Assembly: GCA_024397955.1 (NCBI GenBank)
Contig: CP073744.1
Span: 2,639,501-2,703,500 of the forward strand
Reading direction: 5' to 3'
Source of the DNA: a bacterium SCSIO 12696
GTDB taxonomy: Bacteria > Pseudomonadota > Gammaproteobacteria > Pseudomonadales > Porticoccaceae
DNA: 64,000 bases
Shown here: positions 8,902 through 17,793 of the stretch, in pieces
Layout: each line of letters begins with the position of its first letter
Numbering within the stretch: the first letter of the stretch is position 1
Made by a program: the position numbers and the translations under genes
Notes under the pieces: model-generated
The model's database searches: none
What the model saw: the letters and a program-made list of their open reading frames with translations, nothing else
Told to the model about the DNA's origin: nothing

Positions 8902-10463
8902 GGCGCCACCTCGCCGGTGTCTTGCACTTGATAATGCTGAGGCCACTGTTGGCAGAGTTCCCGGGTGTTTTCCTGGCTAGGGTGTTGGTGAGCATAGGCC
9001 AGTAACAACCAGGTTTGGGTCAAACGGCGAAAATAGCCCAGTTCGCTGGTGGGGCGGTATTTCTCTGCCAGGCGCAGGCATTCGCCTTCGGTGCTGCTGT
9101 CGCTAATAGGCAGTTCGCTGCGATGCACCATATGGCTGAGGGCGGCTCGAAACAGCAGGCTGATGGCCTCACGCAGTTGGCCATTATCTGCCAGCTGTAA
9201 GGCGGCACCGGACACATCTTCGGGTAAGGAATCGCGGCCCAGTTCCAGACCAAACAGGCTGGTTGGCGGTGCTTTTTTGCGGCGGCGCTGTTTAACGGGG
9301 AGATTGAGCCAGTCGAGCCAGCTGGTAAAGCGCACCAGCAACCAAACAATCAGCGCCAGGATCAATAAAATCAGCACCACCTTGAAAAACAGCCCCAAGG
9401 CGGGCAGTACTTGCTCCAGCCATTTAAACCACTTTTCCAGCTTTTTAAACCAGTCGGTATTGCGCTCTTTTTTCTCTTCTTTGATGCGCTCCCAAACCTG
9501 CCGGGTTTTGCGTTCACCGAATTCTGGCTGAGAGGTGATTTCCTCAATCAGCTTTTTATCTTCCAGCTGTTGGGGTGACTTTTGTACTTTTGGTGATTCT
9601 GTTGCCGTGTTTGATTCTTGTTGCGCGGGTACTGGGGCGGCTATCAATAATGTAGTAAGACTCATTATCGCCACAACATTCAGCCCGGCTTTACCACGGT
9701 TACTGGCTCTTTGCTGGTGGCGGCTGGCCATGCGTCGAAAAGCCAGTTCGATATCCCATCCTTCCAGCCGGGTGCGACGGCTGATGTACAAGGCAAAACC
9801 ACCGGCAATAAAAAAGGGGGCAATCAAGGATGTAGACAGCAGCCAAATAACTGCACCCAACCAGTGCAGGTCATCCCCTCGATGCCAGCTGAATAAAACG
9901 CTAAACACGTTTTCCATAAACCACAGGTTCAGCTCTTCTGGCACCAATATATACAGCAGGGAAATTTGTGAGCCATCCAGGGCACGGCCAAACAACCAGC
10001 AAAGCAGCCCAAACCACAGGGCGGTGCCGCTGGTGCCAAGCCCCAGAACGCCCAAACGGCGACCGCGGGCTTTGCCTTTTAAGCCTTCCAGCAAAACCAC
10101 TGGTTCTGCAAAACTGCGGCCGGGGTGGAAACGGCGCCAAAGTAGCGTGGCGAATAATTGTGGTTTGACCAGTCGCCAGTATTGGCGCAGCTCCCGGCGT
10201 ACCGATGGGTATTCACCAAACAGGGCACGGCTGAGAAAATGCAGCAGCGGGCGTTCATACAGGGGTTGTACCCACCACATAATCAGCAGGGCCAGTAATA
10301 CGCTGTCCAACAGCGTCAGTGACAGCGTAGCAATCACAGCAGCCGGTACCAGCCACAGCAGCCACAGGCGCAAAAACCAGCGGCGAGCGAGGCTGAAACC
10401 CAGGTCGATGGCCTCCCAGTTATTGCGCAACCTCAGGCGAGCAGAAATCTTGTCAATCTGCAT
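8898..10463 (-). CDS. DUF4129 domain membrane protein
   Basis: A 521-residue membrane protein starting MQIDKISARLRLRNNWEAID. Several hydrophobic segments lie in the N-terminal 250 residues, then a charged region, another membrane segment (about 350-372), and a C-terminal DUF4129 domain with LREAISLLFRAALSHMVHR and ECLRLAEKYRP. DUF4129 resembles a small helical domain found with transglutaminase-like or MoxR systems. The start at 10463 overlaps the SpoIIM gene end by 11 nt; an upstream in-frame start would fall deeper in SpoIIM. Function unknown. Confidence 0.82.
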   Translation of the reverse strand: MQIDKISARLRLRNNWEAIDLGFSLARRWFLRLWLLWLVPAAVIATLSLTLLDSVLLALLIMWWVQPLYERPLLHFLSRALFGEYPSVRRELRQYWRLVKPQLFATLLWRRFHPGRSFAEPVVLLEGLKGKARGRRLGVLGLGTSGTALWFGLLCWLFGRALDGSQISLLYILVPEELNLWFMENVFSVLFSWHRGDDLHWLGAVIWLLSTSLIAPFFIAGGFALYISRRTRLEGWDIELAFRRMASRHQQRASNRGKAGLNVVAIMSLTTLLIAAPVPAQQESNTATESPKVQKSPQQLEDKKLIEEITSQPEFGERKTRQVWERIKEEKKERNTDWFKKLEKWFKWLEQVLPALGLFFKVVLILLILALIVWLLVRFTSWLDWLNLPVKQRRRKKAPPTSLFGLELGRDSLPEDVSGAALQLADNGQLREAISLLFRAALSHMVHRSELPISDSSTEGECLRLAEKYRPTSELGYFRRLTQTWLLLAYAHQHPSQENTRELCQQWPQHYQVQDTGEVAP

Positions 10464-11457
10464 GCACGGGCCCTTTACTGCTAGCGCGGCCGCGCCCGGC
10501 ACGCCATAAATACAAAATAGTGATCAGCCACATAAACGCCGAAAAACCGTATTTAACGGAGATAGGGATGTGTGGGTTGGGCGACCAAAAGGCTTCAATA
10601 AAGGCGGCGGCCGTGGTCATCACCGCGGCGCCTATCAACAGTTGCACCGACTCTCCGGCAGCAATTTTCAAGGCATCGATACGTCGGTAGGGGCCTGGTG
10701 ATAAAAGTGGTTGGCCGAGTCGTAATCCCGCGGCAGTGGCAATGGTCAGGGCGGTTAATTCAAAGGGGCCGTGGCCACTGACAAAGGGCCAGAAGGTGTC
10801 GGTAAAACCGAGTTGGCTTAAATGACCGGCAACACCGCCGATGCTGAAACCGTTGAATACGGTAATCAACACCGTGCCAATGGCCGCCAATATGCCCAAA
10901 GCAAAAGAGCGGAAGTCGATGGCCACGTTGTTCCAGATGTAATAGCCCAGCATCATAATATCGCTGTCGGCTTTGCGCTCTGAGCTTCGCCCTACCTGGT
11001 CATTGCCTGGGTCATACATATACTCCATCTGTGCTACGGAACTGTCGGGCATCACGCTGTAAATCATGTCCCCGTCCAGGTAGCAGGCGATACCAAAAGC
11101 GAGAGCGGGCAGGTAAAACAAAGCGGTCGCCAGCCAAAAGTGGCGATAGTGGCGGCGCAATTGATTGGGGAAAGTCACCCATAAAAATTCCACCAGTCGC
11201 CAAACGCCAGAGGATTTGCTGCGGTACAGCTGCTGGTGGCCACGCATCACCCGTTGGTGCAACGCGGCAACCAGGTGTGGACTGTAGTGGCGCTGCTGTG
11301 CCAGGGCGTAATGGGCGCACAAGCGCCGGTAAAGAGCGGGCAGTTGTTGGCGCTGTTCCAGGGGTAATTGGGGTTTGCGTTGGTCCAGATCGTCCAGCAA
11401 TTGGTCGAATTGCTGCCAGCTGCTTTCGTACAACTGTTCAAAAGCTTGTTGTTTCAT
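10453..11457 (-). CDS. stage II sporulation protein M (SpoIIM/DUF95) family protein
   Basis: A 334-residue membrane protein. After a cytoplasmic helical N-terminal region of about 100 residues there are five or so membrane helices, including the conserved NVAIDFRSFALGILAAIGT and a GHGPFELTALTIATAAGLRL segment typical of SpoIIM/DUF95. In spore formers SpoIIM takes part in engulfment; in Gram-negatives its role in MoxR clusters is unknown. It starts eight nt after the RDD gene stop. The organism need not sporulate: the family is widespread in non-sporulating bacteria. Confidence 0.88.
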   Translation of the reverse strand: MKQQAFEQLYESSWQQFDQLLDDLDQRKPQLPLEQRQQLPALYRRLCAHYALAQQRHYSPHLVAALHQRVMRGHQQLYRSKSSGVWRLVEFLWVTFPNQLRRHYRHFWLATALFYLPALAFGIACYLDGDMIYSVMPDSSVAQMEYMYDPGNDQVGRSSERKADSDIMMLGYYIWNNVAIDFRSFALGILAAIGTVLITVFNGFSIGGVAGHLSQLGFTDTFWPFVSGHGPFELTALTIATAAGLRLGQPLLSPGPYRRIDALKIAAGESVQLLIGAAVMTTAAAFIEAFWSPNPHIPISVKYGFSAFMWLITILYLWRAGRGRASSKGPVHAD

Positions 11458-11465
11458 TTAGTTAC

Positions 11466-12143
11466 TCAACCCCCTTTGCGCAGCCATTGGGCATAGCCGT
11501 ACAGGGTTTCGGTGGCTTTGTCGTCCGGTGCCTGGGTGATGGGGGTCAGCAGTGTGGCCAGCTCTTTTGCGCGGGCATCAGAAAATCCGCTGCTGCGTTC
11601 AGCAAAGTTAGTCACAGCTTGTTGTTCACTTAAATCCAGAGGGTGTGGCGGTGGTAATGCCTTTTGTTGCGGTAATGGCTTTTCATTATTTTTTTCCGGT
11701 GCGTATACCACCACGGTACCTGCTGCCAAGTCGCCCAGGCGCTTGAAATCCCGGTTAAGTAGTGTGCTCAACAGCCCAAAGCCATACATAAATGGCAGGA
11801 AGTCCACCACGCGCAACAGATTGCGCAGTAGTGATGCGCTCCAGCTTAGCGGTGTGCCGTTGTCTTGGCACACCAACAAGCCCATCACCTTTTTGCCCGG
11901 GGTCGCGCCGCGAGTGGCTTCGAATACCACTGGATAAAACCATTCCAACAAGAACACCAGCAGCAGAATAATGCCGGTGCCGACTTTGCCGAGCCAGGCG
12001 AAGATCCAGGAAGCGATTAAATAGACGGCGCTGCGAATCAGCAGGTCGATCAGCCAGGCGCTGGCACGTACCGCTGGCCCGGCCAGGGGCAGTTTTAATT
12101 CGATGCCTTCGGGGGTTTCATAGTGGCGCAGGGTGTCGATCAC
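11466..12143 (-). CDS. RDD family membrane protein
   Basis: A 225-residue protein with the RDD fold: two N-terminal membrane helices containing ASAWLIDLLIRSAVY (the Asp-containing first helix), then GATPGKKVMGLLV and LLRVVDFLPFMYGFGLLSTL. The C-terminal 75 residues are hydrophilic. RDD proteins have been linked to ion exchange or to membrane complexes, but no specific function is assignable. The start is GTG. It is the first gene of the RDD-SpoIIM-DUF4129-DUF4350-MoxR-DUF58 operon, so the operon promoter should lie in the 158-bp gap to the divergent phosphatidyltransferase gene. Confidence 0.88.
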   Translation of the reverse strand: MIDTLRHYETPEGIELKLPLAGPAVRASAWLIDLLIRSAVYLIASWIFAWLGKVGTGIILLLVFLLEWFYPVVFEATRGATPGKKVMGLLVCQDNGTPLSWSASLLRNLLRVVDFLPFMYGFGLLSTLLNRDFKRLGDLAAGTVVVYAPEKNNEKPLPQQKALPPPHPLDLSEQQAVTNFAERSSGFSDARAKELATLLTPITQAPDDKATETLYGYAQWLRKGG

Positions 12144-12266
12144 TGACGGGTCATTCCAAAAACGAACAGTCGGCTATTGTGTATTGGCTTCCTTTCTAGA
12201 GCAAGCGGTGAAAAATGCGCGCAGACAGCTGGTGAAAATATCACCACCAAATGACTCTGCGTACCT

Positions 12267-12295
12267 TTCAACGATTCAGAAAGCCGTGGTATAAC
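12267..12295 (+). promoter_or_regulatory. possible sigma-70 promoter for the CDP-alcohol phosphatidyltransferase gene
   Basis: TTCAAC, 17 nt, TATAAC. The -10 ends only six bases before the ATG at 12302, and no Shine-Dalgarno is visible. If used, the mRNA would be leaderless or nearly so. Confidence 0.35.
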
Positions 12296-12301
12296 AACAA
12301 C

Positions 12302-12919
12302 ATGGAGACTTTTACCAAGGAAAAAATTTTTTCCATTCCCAACATTCTCAGCCTCACCCGGCTGTTTATGGTGCCCGTGCTGTTGTGGCTGGCGTGGCGT
12401 GGTGATGGCAGTACGTTTTTGCTGTTGTTGGCAGTGTCGCTGCTGACCGACTGTTTTGATGGTTTTTTGGCGCGCACCCTGGGGCAAACCACTGAGCTGG
12501 GTGCCAAGCTGGATACCTGGGCCGACGTGCTCACCTACGGTGCCATGGCATTTGGTTTGATGTGGGCGTGGCCAGATCAGTTTCACAGTGAACGCTGGTT
12601 CGTGTTGCTAGCCATTGTCGCCAATGTGCCCCCCATCATTGTTTGCCTGGCGCGCTTTGGTTGTTTTCCCAGCTACCACACTTGGGCTGCCAAAGGTGCG
12701 GCGTTGCTGCTGGCGCCGGCGTTTTTCTGGCTCACCCTGTTTGAAGACTCTTCTTGGCCGTTTCGGGTGGTGGTGCTGTTGCACGTTTGGGTGGCTATAG
12801 AAGAAGTCATCATTACCTTTATGCTCAAGGAATGGCGTTGCAATATTCCCAGTGTGTTTCATTTGATGGTGGAGAACCGCCGTAAGCGCCCCAGAGTTGG
12901 GCGTTTACGGGAAGATTAA
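12302..12919 (+). CDS. CDP-alcohol phosphatidyltransferase family protein
   Basis: Integral membrane enzyme of 205 residues that would transfer a phosphatidyl group from a CDP-lipid to an alcohol acceptor (the PgsA/PssA superfamily). The full catalytic signature is present: DCFDGFLAR, eight residues, G, three, D, three, D (GAKLDTWAD), near residues 47-72. About five or six membrane helices are seen. The acceptor cannot be told from sequence; it lacks clear PgsA or PssA hallmarks. The ATG at 12302 fits the start of homologous proteins; an in-frame ATG at 12251 would add an unconvincing basic tail. It stands alone, divergent from the RDD operon. Confidence 0.85.
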   Translation: METFTKEKIFSIPNILSLTRLFMVPVLLWLAWRGDGSTFLLLLAVSLLTDCFDGFLARTLGQTTELGAKLDTWADVLTYGAMAFGLMWAWPDQFHSERWFVLLAIVANVPPIIVCLARFGCFPSYHTWAAKGAALLLAPAFFWLTLFEDSSWPFRVVVLLHVWVAIEEVIITFMLKEWRCNIPSVFHLMVENRRKRPRVGRLRED

Positions 12920-12934
12920 CCCTGCTTTAAGCCC

Positions 12935-12963
12935 TTGCATCCCCCCTGCGACCTCCCTATAAT
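12935..12963 (+). promoter_or_regulatory. sigma-70 promoter of the rpsF operon
   Basis: TTGCAT at 12935-12940, a 17-nt spacer, and a perfect TATAAT at 12958-12963. Transcription would start near 12970, giving a 5' leader of about 108 nt before rpsF. Confidence 0.85.
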
Positions 12964-12969
12964 TCTGCG

Positions 12970-13077
12970 CCCCCTGCTCCCGGAGGGGTAGTGCTCGTGT
13001 ATCGAGTGTCAATTCCGGGTCTCCTTGCCGCACTACAACGAATGGTAGGCGGCTGTTTTAATCCGTAAGGAGTTACA
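12970..13077 (+). promoter_or_regulatory. structured rpsF mRNA leader, candidate S6:S18 autoregulatory element
   Basis: Two mutually exclusive pairings are visible. GTAGTGC (12988-12994) can pair with GCACTAC (13030-13036). Alternatively, GCCGC plus CTAC (13027-13036) pairs with GTAG plus GCGGC (13045-13053). S6:S18 feedback on rpsF leaders is known in bacteria, so a regulatory switch here is a reasonable inference. TAAGGAG, the ribosome binding site, lies at 13065-13071. Confidence 0.5.
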
Positions 13078-13536
13078 ATGAGACATTACGAAGTCGTGTT
13101 CATGGTCCATCCGGACCAAAGTGAACAGGTTCCGGCTATGATTGAGCGTTACACCAAGGCGATTAAAGACGCCGACGGCAGCGTTCACCGGTTGGAAGAT
13201 TGGGGCCGTCGCCAACTGGCTTACCCCATCAACAAAATCCACAAAGCGCACTATGTTCTGATGAACATTGAATGCCCGCAGGAAGTGCTGGACGAAATGA
13301 CCTTCAACTTCCGTTACAACGATGCGGTATTGCGCAACCTGGTGATTAAGCGCGATCAGCCAATCACCGAAGACTCTTCCATTATGCAAGCGGAGCGCGC
13401 CGAGAAAGCCGAGCGCGAGAGCCGTGAACGCCGTCGTGAAGAGCGTCAAGCTCAGGAAGCTGCCAAAGCCGAAGCGGAAAAAGCCGCTGAGCCCGCAGCG
13501 GAAGCTGCTGAAGAAACCACTGGTGAAGGGGAATAA
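13078..13536 (+). CDS. rpsF: 30S ribosomal protein S6
   Basis: Ribosomal protein of the 30S platform that binds 16S rRNA together with S18. It begins [19 protein letters not shown] and contains the conserved [11 protein letters not shown] and HYVLMNIE segments. At 152 residues it is longer than the minimal S6 because of an Ala/Glu-rich C-terminal tail (about 110-152), common in gammaproteobacteria. E. coli S6 receives added glutamates at its C terminus; this tail ends GEGE. A strong Shine-Dalgarno TAAGGAG precedes the ATG. First gene of the rpsF-rpsR-membrane protein-rplI unit. Confidence 0.98.
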   Translation: MRHYEVVFMVHPDQSEQVPAMIERYTKAIKDADGSVHRLEDWGRRQLAYPINKIHKAHYVLMNIECPQEVLDEMTFNFRYNDAVLRNLVIKRDQPITEDSSIMQAERAEKAERESRERRREERQAQEAAKAEAEKAAEPAAEAAEETTGEGE

Positions 13537-13539
13537 GCC

Positions 13540-13767
13540 ATGTCACGTTTTAGTCGTCGTCGCAAATTTTGCCGCTTCACCGCCGAAGGCGTTACCGAGA
13601 TCGATTACAAAGATCTGGAAACCCTGAAAGCTTACGTTACCGAAACCGGCAAAATCGTACCGAGCCGTATTACCGGCACCAAAGCGAAATACCAGCGCCA
13701 ATTGGCCAGCGCCGTTAAGCGTGCTCGCTACCTGGCACTGCTGCCGTATACCGATAGCCACAAGTAA
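13540..13767 (+). CDS. rpsR: 30S ribosomal protein S18
   Basis: Basic 75-residue protein that partners S6 on the 30S platform. It begins [20 protein letters not shown] and carries [19 protein letters not shown] and AIKRAR-like [13 protein letters not shown], all standard for S18. Three nt separate it from rpsF. A single Cys at position 11 remains, too few for the zinc-binding form. Confidence 0.98.
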   Translation: MSRFSRRRKFCRFTAEGVTEIDYKDLETLKAYVTETGKIVPSRITGTKAKYQRQLASAVKRARYLALLPYTDSHK

Positions 13768-13783
13768 GAAGTAAAACGCAGTC

Positions 13784-14623
13784 GTGCGCGCCTTGGCGGA
13801 ATTAATTATGCGCGGGCGCGCTCAAGCGATTGCGGTAGCGTGTATACCCGTTATCGGCTTTTTTGTTGTTGGGCTGGTAACACTGAGAAAAGGACTTCAG
13901 GAAGGCGGACTGGTTCTGCTGGTGGGATTGATTCCCTGGCTGTTTACGTTGGAATCGCAAGCAGCCTTGGTGTTTGTTGTTGGGCTTAGCGTCCAGTTGC
14001 TGATAACAGCGGCGGTGTTAAGGCTTACACAATCCTGGCCAAAGGCACTGATTACCGTTGCAGGCTTAAGCTGCGCATTTTGGCTAATGCCAAGTGCGGC
14101 AGAGATAGTGGAGCAATACAAACTCCACTTCAGTGAAGCCTACAAGAACATGCTGCAAACAGAAGAGCCGATACCGCTGTTCACCCTGTTTGACCAATAC
14201 AGCACCATGGATGTGCAGGCCGTATTTGCCTCTGCAGCCTCGGAAGTATTGGTGGTTTGTTTGCTGCTTGCCAGGTATTGCCAAGCTGCGCTGTATAACC
14301 CCGGTGGGTTTAAACAGGAATTCCACCACCTGCGTTTTAGCCGGGTACAAGGCATAGCGCTGGTGGGGCTGATAGTAGCTTGCACTCTGATGGATGAACA
14401 CTGGCAGCTATGGATAAATGTACTGGCATTGCCGTTGTTAATTGCCGGCATTGGCTTGGTGCACTGCTTGGTTGCCAAGCGAGGGTTGGGTGTACAAACG
14501 CTGGTTATGTTTTATGTGGGGCTAATAGTGGTGATGCCGCTGTTTGTACCCATGCTGGTGGTAATTGCATTTACCGACAGCCTTGTGGATTTGCGCCGTT
14601 ATATCGCTCCTAAGGCGCATTAG
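13784..14623 (+). CDS. DUF2232-like integral membrane protein between rpsR and rplI
   Basis: A 279-residue very hydrophobic protein with about eight membrane segments. Its place between rpsR and rplI is shared with many Pseudomonas-like genomes, where a YybS/DUF2232-type protein sits. No catalytic residues stand out and the function is unknown. The start is uncertain: GTG at 13784 gives the whole frame, but ATG at 13808 (MRGRAQAIAVACIP) is also possible with GGCGGA nine nt upstream. It is co-transcribed with the ribosomal genes by position. Confidence 0.75.
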   Translation: MRALAELIMRGRAQAIAVACIPVIGFFVVGLVTLRKGLQEGGLVLLVGLIPWLFTLESQAALVFVVGLSVQLLITAAVLRLTQSWPKALITVAGLSCAFWLMPSAAEIVEQYKLHFSEAYKNMLQTEEPIPLFTLFDQYSTMDVQAVFASAASEVLVVCLLLARYCQAALYNPGGFKQEFHHLRFSRVQGIALVGLIVACTLMDEHWQLWINVLALPLLIAGIGLVHCLVAKRGLGVQTLVMFYVGLIVVMPLFVPMLVVIAFTDSLVDLRRYIAPKAH

Positions 14624-14650
14624 TACTGAATTGATTGAGAGGATACCGAG

Positions 14651-15100
14651 ATGGAAGTAATCCTGTTGGAAAAAGTGGGCAAGCTGGGCAGCATTGGCGA
14701 CAAAGTCAATGTAAAAGCCGGTTATGGCCGCAACTACCTGATCCCTAACGGCAAAGCTGTTTTTGCCACCGACGCCAACATTGCCGAGTTTGAAGCTCGT
14801 CGTGCTGATCTGGAAAAAGCCGCTGCTGACGCTCTGGCTGCTGCCGAAGCGCGCGCTGCCAAACTGGACGATGCTGCTGTTACCATCGAAGCCAACGCCG
14901 GTGACGAAGGTAAGCTGTTTGGTTCTGTCGGCACCGATGCCATTGCTGAAGCTCTGGAGTCTACCGGTGCCGAAGTGGTGAAGAGCGAAGTTCGCTTGCC
15001 AGAAGGTGCTATTCGCGAAGTGGGTGAATACGAAGTAGATATTCAACTGCACGCGGAAGTAACTCGCACCATTAAGCTGTCGGTTGTTGCTCAGGGCTAA
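14651..15100 (+). CDS. rplI: 50S ribosomal protein L9
   Basis: A 149-residue two-domain ribosomal protein that binds 23S rRNA near the L1 stalk base. The N-terminal domain [20 protein letters not shown] with [16 protein letters not shown] is diagnostic, followed by a long connecting helix rich in Ala/Glu and the C-terminal domain ending VVAQG. GAGAGG precedes the ATG. A strong terminator follows, so it is likely the last gene of the rpsF unit. Confidence 0.98.
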   Translation: MEVILLEKVGKLGSIGDKVNVKAGYGRNYLIPNGKAVFATDANIAEFEARRADLEKAAADALAAAEARAAKLDDAAVTIEANAGDEGKLFGSVGTDAIAEALESTGAEVVKSEVRLPEGAIREVGEYEVDIQLHAEVTRTIKLSVVAQG

Positions 15101-15146
15101 TTGCCCGGCCACAAACCGATGTAGCTTGCGGGTGATGAACCCGCAA

Positions 15147-15195
15147 AAAGTGGCACTGCCTGAACTGTGAGGTTTGGGTGGTGCCATTTTTGTTT
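15147..15195 (+). terminator. intrinsic terminator after rplI
   Basis: TGGCACTGCC (15151-15160) pairs with GGTGGTGCCA (15177-15186) with two G-T wobbles, flanked by AAAA before and a T-rich run TTTTTGTTTT after. A smaller hairpin (TTGCGGGT / ACCCGCAA, 15126-15146) lies just before it. Confidence 0.8.
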
Positions 15196-15233
15196 TGGGT
15201 GGTTTCATGGGCACCCTTTAAATAGTTGCCTCT

Positions 15234-15267
15234 GTCATTGCGAGTCGCAGGGCGACGTGGCAATCTT
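15234..15267. repeat. half copy of the interspersed repeat, R4
   Basis: GTCATTGCGAGTCGCAGGGC then GACGTGGCAATCT: only the left arm and its inner box of the family seen at 579, 5122, 6545 and 17687. The right half is missing, so this is a decayed or partial copy. It lies in the rplI-dnaB gap, which otherwise shows only the rplI terminator. Confidence 0.7.
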
Positions 15268-15339
15268 TAGGCCTTAGTATTTTATTGAAGGCTAGGGCGC
15301 TACAGTCGCTGTGACAGATATGCTGCGTCATCTGATGTT

Positions 15340-16782
15340 ATGAACGAAGTGGTTGATATCGAAGACACCCGCGATGTGCGGGGCCAGACTCTGCCCCATT
15401 CCATTGAGGCGGAACAGGCGGTGCTGGGCGGCCTGATGATCGCCAACGAGGGCTTTGATGGTGTGGCTGCCATCGTGGCCGAAAACGACTTCTACAGCCA
15501 CGACCACCGGGTAATTTTTGCGGCCATGCGCCAGCTCAGCGAGCAGGAAAAGCCACTGGATCCGGTCACCCTGTCTGAATTGCTGGACACCAATCAAGAG
15601 CTGGATCAGGTGGGCGGTATGGTCTACCTGGCGGACATTGCCGCCAATACCCCCAGTTCCGCCAACGTGGCCGCTTACGCGCAAATCGTGCTGGAACGCT
15701 CCATTGTTCGCCAGCTTATCAATGCCTCCAGTGATATTGTAAAGCGCGGCTATCAGCCGTCTGGCTGGGACAGCAGCCGACTACTGGCGGAAGCCGAGCG
15801 CAAGCTCAACGAAATTATTGAAAGCCGCCCCAGCGAAGGGGGCTTTGAAAATGTTGATAGCCTGCTCAAAGACGCTATCGATAAACTGGAGGAGCTGTTT
15901 AACAGCGATAGCGACATTACCGGTTTGGCAACCGGCTTTCGAAAGCTCAATGACATTACCTCCGGTCTGCAAACCTCGGATTTGATTATCGTTGCTGGCC
16001 GCCCCTCCATGGGTAAAACCACCGTCGCCATGAATATGGTGGAGCACGCTGTGCTGCACCAGGAACGCCCGGTATTGGTGTTCAGCCTGGAGATGCCAGC
16101 CAGCCATCTGATGACGCGGATTCTGTCGTCCACGGGCAAAATTGATTCTAAAAAGATGCGCGATGGTCAGCTAAGTGAAGACGACTGGCCAAGGCTTAGC
16201 AACGCGGCTAAGCGCTTGAAAGGGCGGCCACTGTTTATCGACGACACGCCCGGCATTACCCCCATACAAATGCGCAACCGCATTCGCGAGCTGACCCGCA
16301 GCCAGCGGGAGGCCGTGAAAAAACAACACGCCAACTGGGATGGCGACAAGCTGGACAAAGAATGTAATCCCGCCCTGATTATGGTGGACTACATTCAGCT
16401 GATGAGCGGTAGTGTGCCTGCGGAGAGCCGAACTCAGGAAGTGTCGCAAATTTCTCGTGAACTCAAGGGCATCGCCAGGGAGTTCAAATGCCCGGTTATT
16501 GCGCTGTCGCAGCTGAGCCGGAATGTGGAACAGCGCCCCAACAAACGCCCGGTGAACTCCGACCTGCGGGAATCCGGTGCCATTGAGCAGGACGCCGACA
16601 TTATCATGTTTGTGTACCGTGACGAGGTGTACAACGAAGACTCCCCAGACAAGGGCATTGGCGAATTGATTATCGGCAAGCATCGTAACGGTGAGCTGGG
16701 CACTGTCCGGCTGGCGTTCCTGGGTAAATACACCCGGTTCGAAGACTTGGCGGAAGACTATTTCTCCGCCGATGAGTACTGA
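15340..16782 (+). CDS. dnaB: replicative DNA helicase DnaB
   Basis: Hexameric 5'-3' helicase of the replication fork, 480 residues. The N-terminal domain begins with [20 protein letters not shown] near residue 19. The RecA-like motor has Walker [11 protein letters not shown] near 218, Walker [14 protein letters not shown], and the arginine-finger/motif H4 region [19 protein letters not shown]. No intein or insertion is seen. It follows rplI as in many gammaproteobacteria, but a terminator and a repeat remnant separate them, so it probably has its own promoter. The 3' end is followed 22 nt later by panC. Confidence 0.97.
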   Translation: MNEVVDIEDTRDVRGQTLPHSIEAEQAVLGGLMIANEGFDGVAAIVAENDFYSHDHRVIFAAMRQLSEQEKPLDPVTLSELLDTNQELDQVGGMVYLADIAANTPSSANVAAYAQIVLERSIVRQLINASSDIVKRGYQPSGWDSSRLLAEAERKLNEIIESRPSEGGFENVDSLLKDAIDKLEELFNSDSDITGLATGFRKLNDITSGLQTSDLIIVAGRPSMGKTTVAMNMVEHAVLHQERPVLVFSLEMPASHLMTRILSSTGKIDSKKMRDGQLSEDDWPRLSNAAKRLKGRPLFIDDTPGITPIQMRNRIRELTRSQREAVKKQHANWDGDKLDKECNPALIMVDYIQLMSGSVPAESRTQEVSQISRELKGIAREFKCPVIALSQLSRNVEQRPNKRPVNSDLRESGAIEQDADIIMFVYRDEVYNEDSPDKGIGELIIGKHRNGELGTVRLAFLGKYTRFEDLAEDYFSADEY

Positions 16783-16804
16783 TTCACTCTACAACTACCT
16801 GACC

Positions 16805-17653
16805 ATGAAACTATTCCACACCGTTCAAGGCATCCGCGATGCTGTGCTTAGTGACCGTCGCAACAGCAAGCGTATTGGCTTTGTGCCCACCATGGGCAAC
16901 CTTCATGAAGGCCATCTGCAACTGGTAAAACAAGCGCGGCAGACCTGCGATGTGGTGGTGGTGAGCATTTTTGTGAATCCGCTGCAGTTTGGTTTAAACG
17001 AAGATTGGGAAACCTACCCTCGCACCTTGGAAAGCGACGCTCAAAAACTGGAATCCGTGGGCTGTGATTACTTGTTTAATCCCACAGAGGCCGAAATTTA
17101 CCCCAACGGCATGGCGGATCAAACCCGTGTGGTGGTGCCCACCATGACCGATATTCTCTGCGGTGCCAGCCGCCCTGGGCACTTTGAAGGGGTGACCACG
17201 GTGGTGTCCAAGCTGTTTCATATCGTGCAGCCAGATGAGGCGGTGTTTGGTATCAAGGACTACCAGCAACTGGCTGTGATTCGCCGTATGACCGAAGACT
17301 TATGCATTCCCGTGAAAGTGGTGGCTGCGCCCATCGCACGGGATCACGACGGCTTGGCGCTGAGTTCTCGAAACAGTTTTATCGGCGAGGACGAACGCCC
17401 CAAAGCCAATGTGCTGTACCGCACTCTTTGCTGGATCAGTGAACAGATCGTCAGCGGTGAACGGGACTTTGTGCAACTGCAAGAGCAGGCCAGACACTGC
17501 ATTGCTGAGCAGGGTTTTCAGCCTGACTATATCTCCATTCGCCACGCTCGAACTCTGGAGCCGGCGGCCTGCGACGATACCGAAATTGTGATTCTCGGCG
17601 CCATGTATGCCCGCAATGCCCGCTTGATTGATAATGTGACGGTGAGTTTGTAG
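16805..17653 (+). CDS. panC: pantothenate synthetase (pantoate-beta-alanine ligase)
   Basis: ATP-dependent enzyme joining pantoate to beta-alanine, the last step of pantothenate synthesis. It has 282 residues, matching the family. The HIGH-like motif is [10 protein letters not shown] near residue 31, followed by [13 protein letters not shown] and, in the acceptor site, [15 protein letters not shown] and [11 protein letters not shown]. The ATG at 16805 gives the usual [11 protein letters not shown] start; an ATG at 16772 overlapping the dnaB stop would add 11 residues. No strong Shine-Dalgarno is seen, so coupling to dnaB translation is possible. panD follows; panB is not in this window. Confidence 0.96.
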   Translation: MKLFHTVQGIRDAVLSDRRNSKRIGFVPTMGNLHEGHLQLVKQARQTCDVVVVSIFVNPLQFGLNEDWETYPRTLESDAQKLESVGCDYLFNPTEAEIYPNGMADQTRVVVPTMTDILCGASRPGHFEGVTTVVSKLFHIVQPDEAVFGIKDYQQLAVIRRMTEDLCIPVKVVAAPIARDHDGLALSSRNSFIGEDERPKANVLYRTLCWISEQIVSGERDFVQLQEQARHCIAEQGFQPDYISIRHARTLEPAACDDTEIVILGAMYARNARLIDNVTVSL

Positions 17654-17686
17654 AAACTCACCGTTATCGCGAGCCTTTATATCACT

Positions 17687-17774
17687 GTCATTGCGAGCGC
17701 AGCGCGGCAATCTCCATCAGCACGCTACCAACTTTAAAGGATTGCCGCAGTCGCTACGCTCCTTCGCAATGACG
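17687..17774. repeat. interspersed palindromic repeat, copy R5
   Basis: Full copy of the family: starts GTCATTGCGAGCGCAGCGCG, ends CTTCGCAATGACG, with GATTGCCGCAGTCGCTACGC in the right half, identical there to copy R1. It separates panC from the panD promoter. Confidence 0.85.
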
Positions 17775-17793
17775 ACTTCATACACCATTCAAG

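Noticed and set aside
9535..10509. 324-codon open frame antisense to the DUF4129 gene
   Set aside because: Low-complexity Ser/Arg-rich translation opposite a recognised protein.
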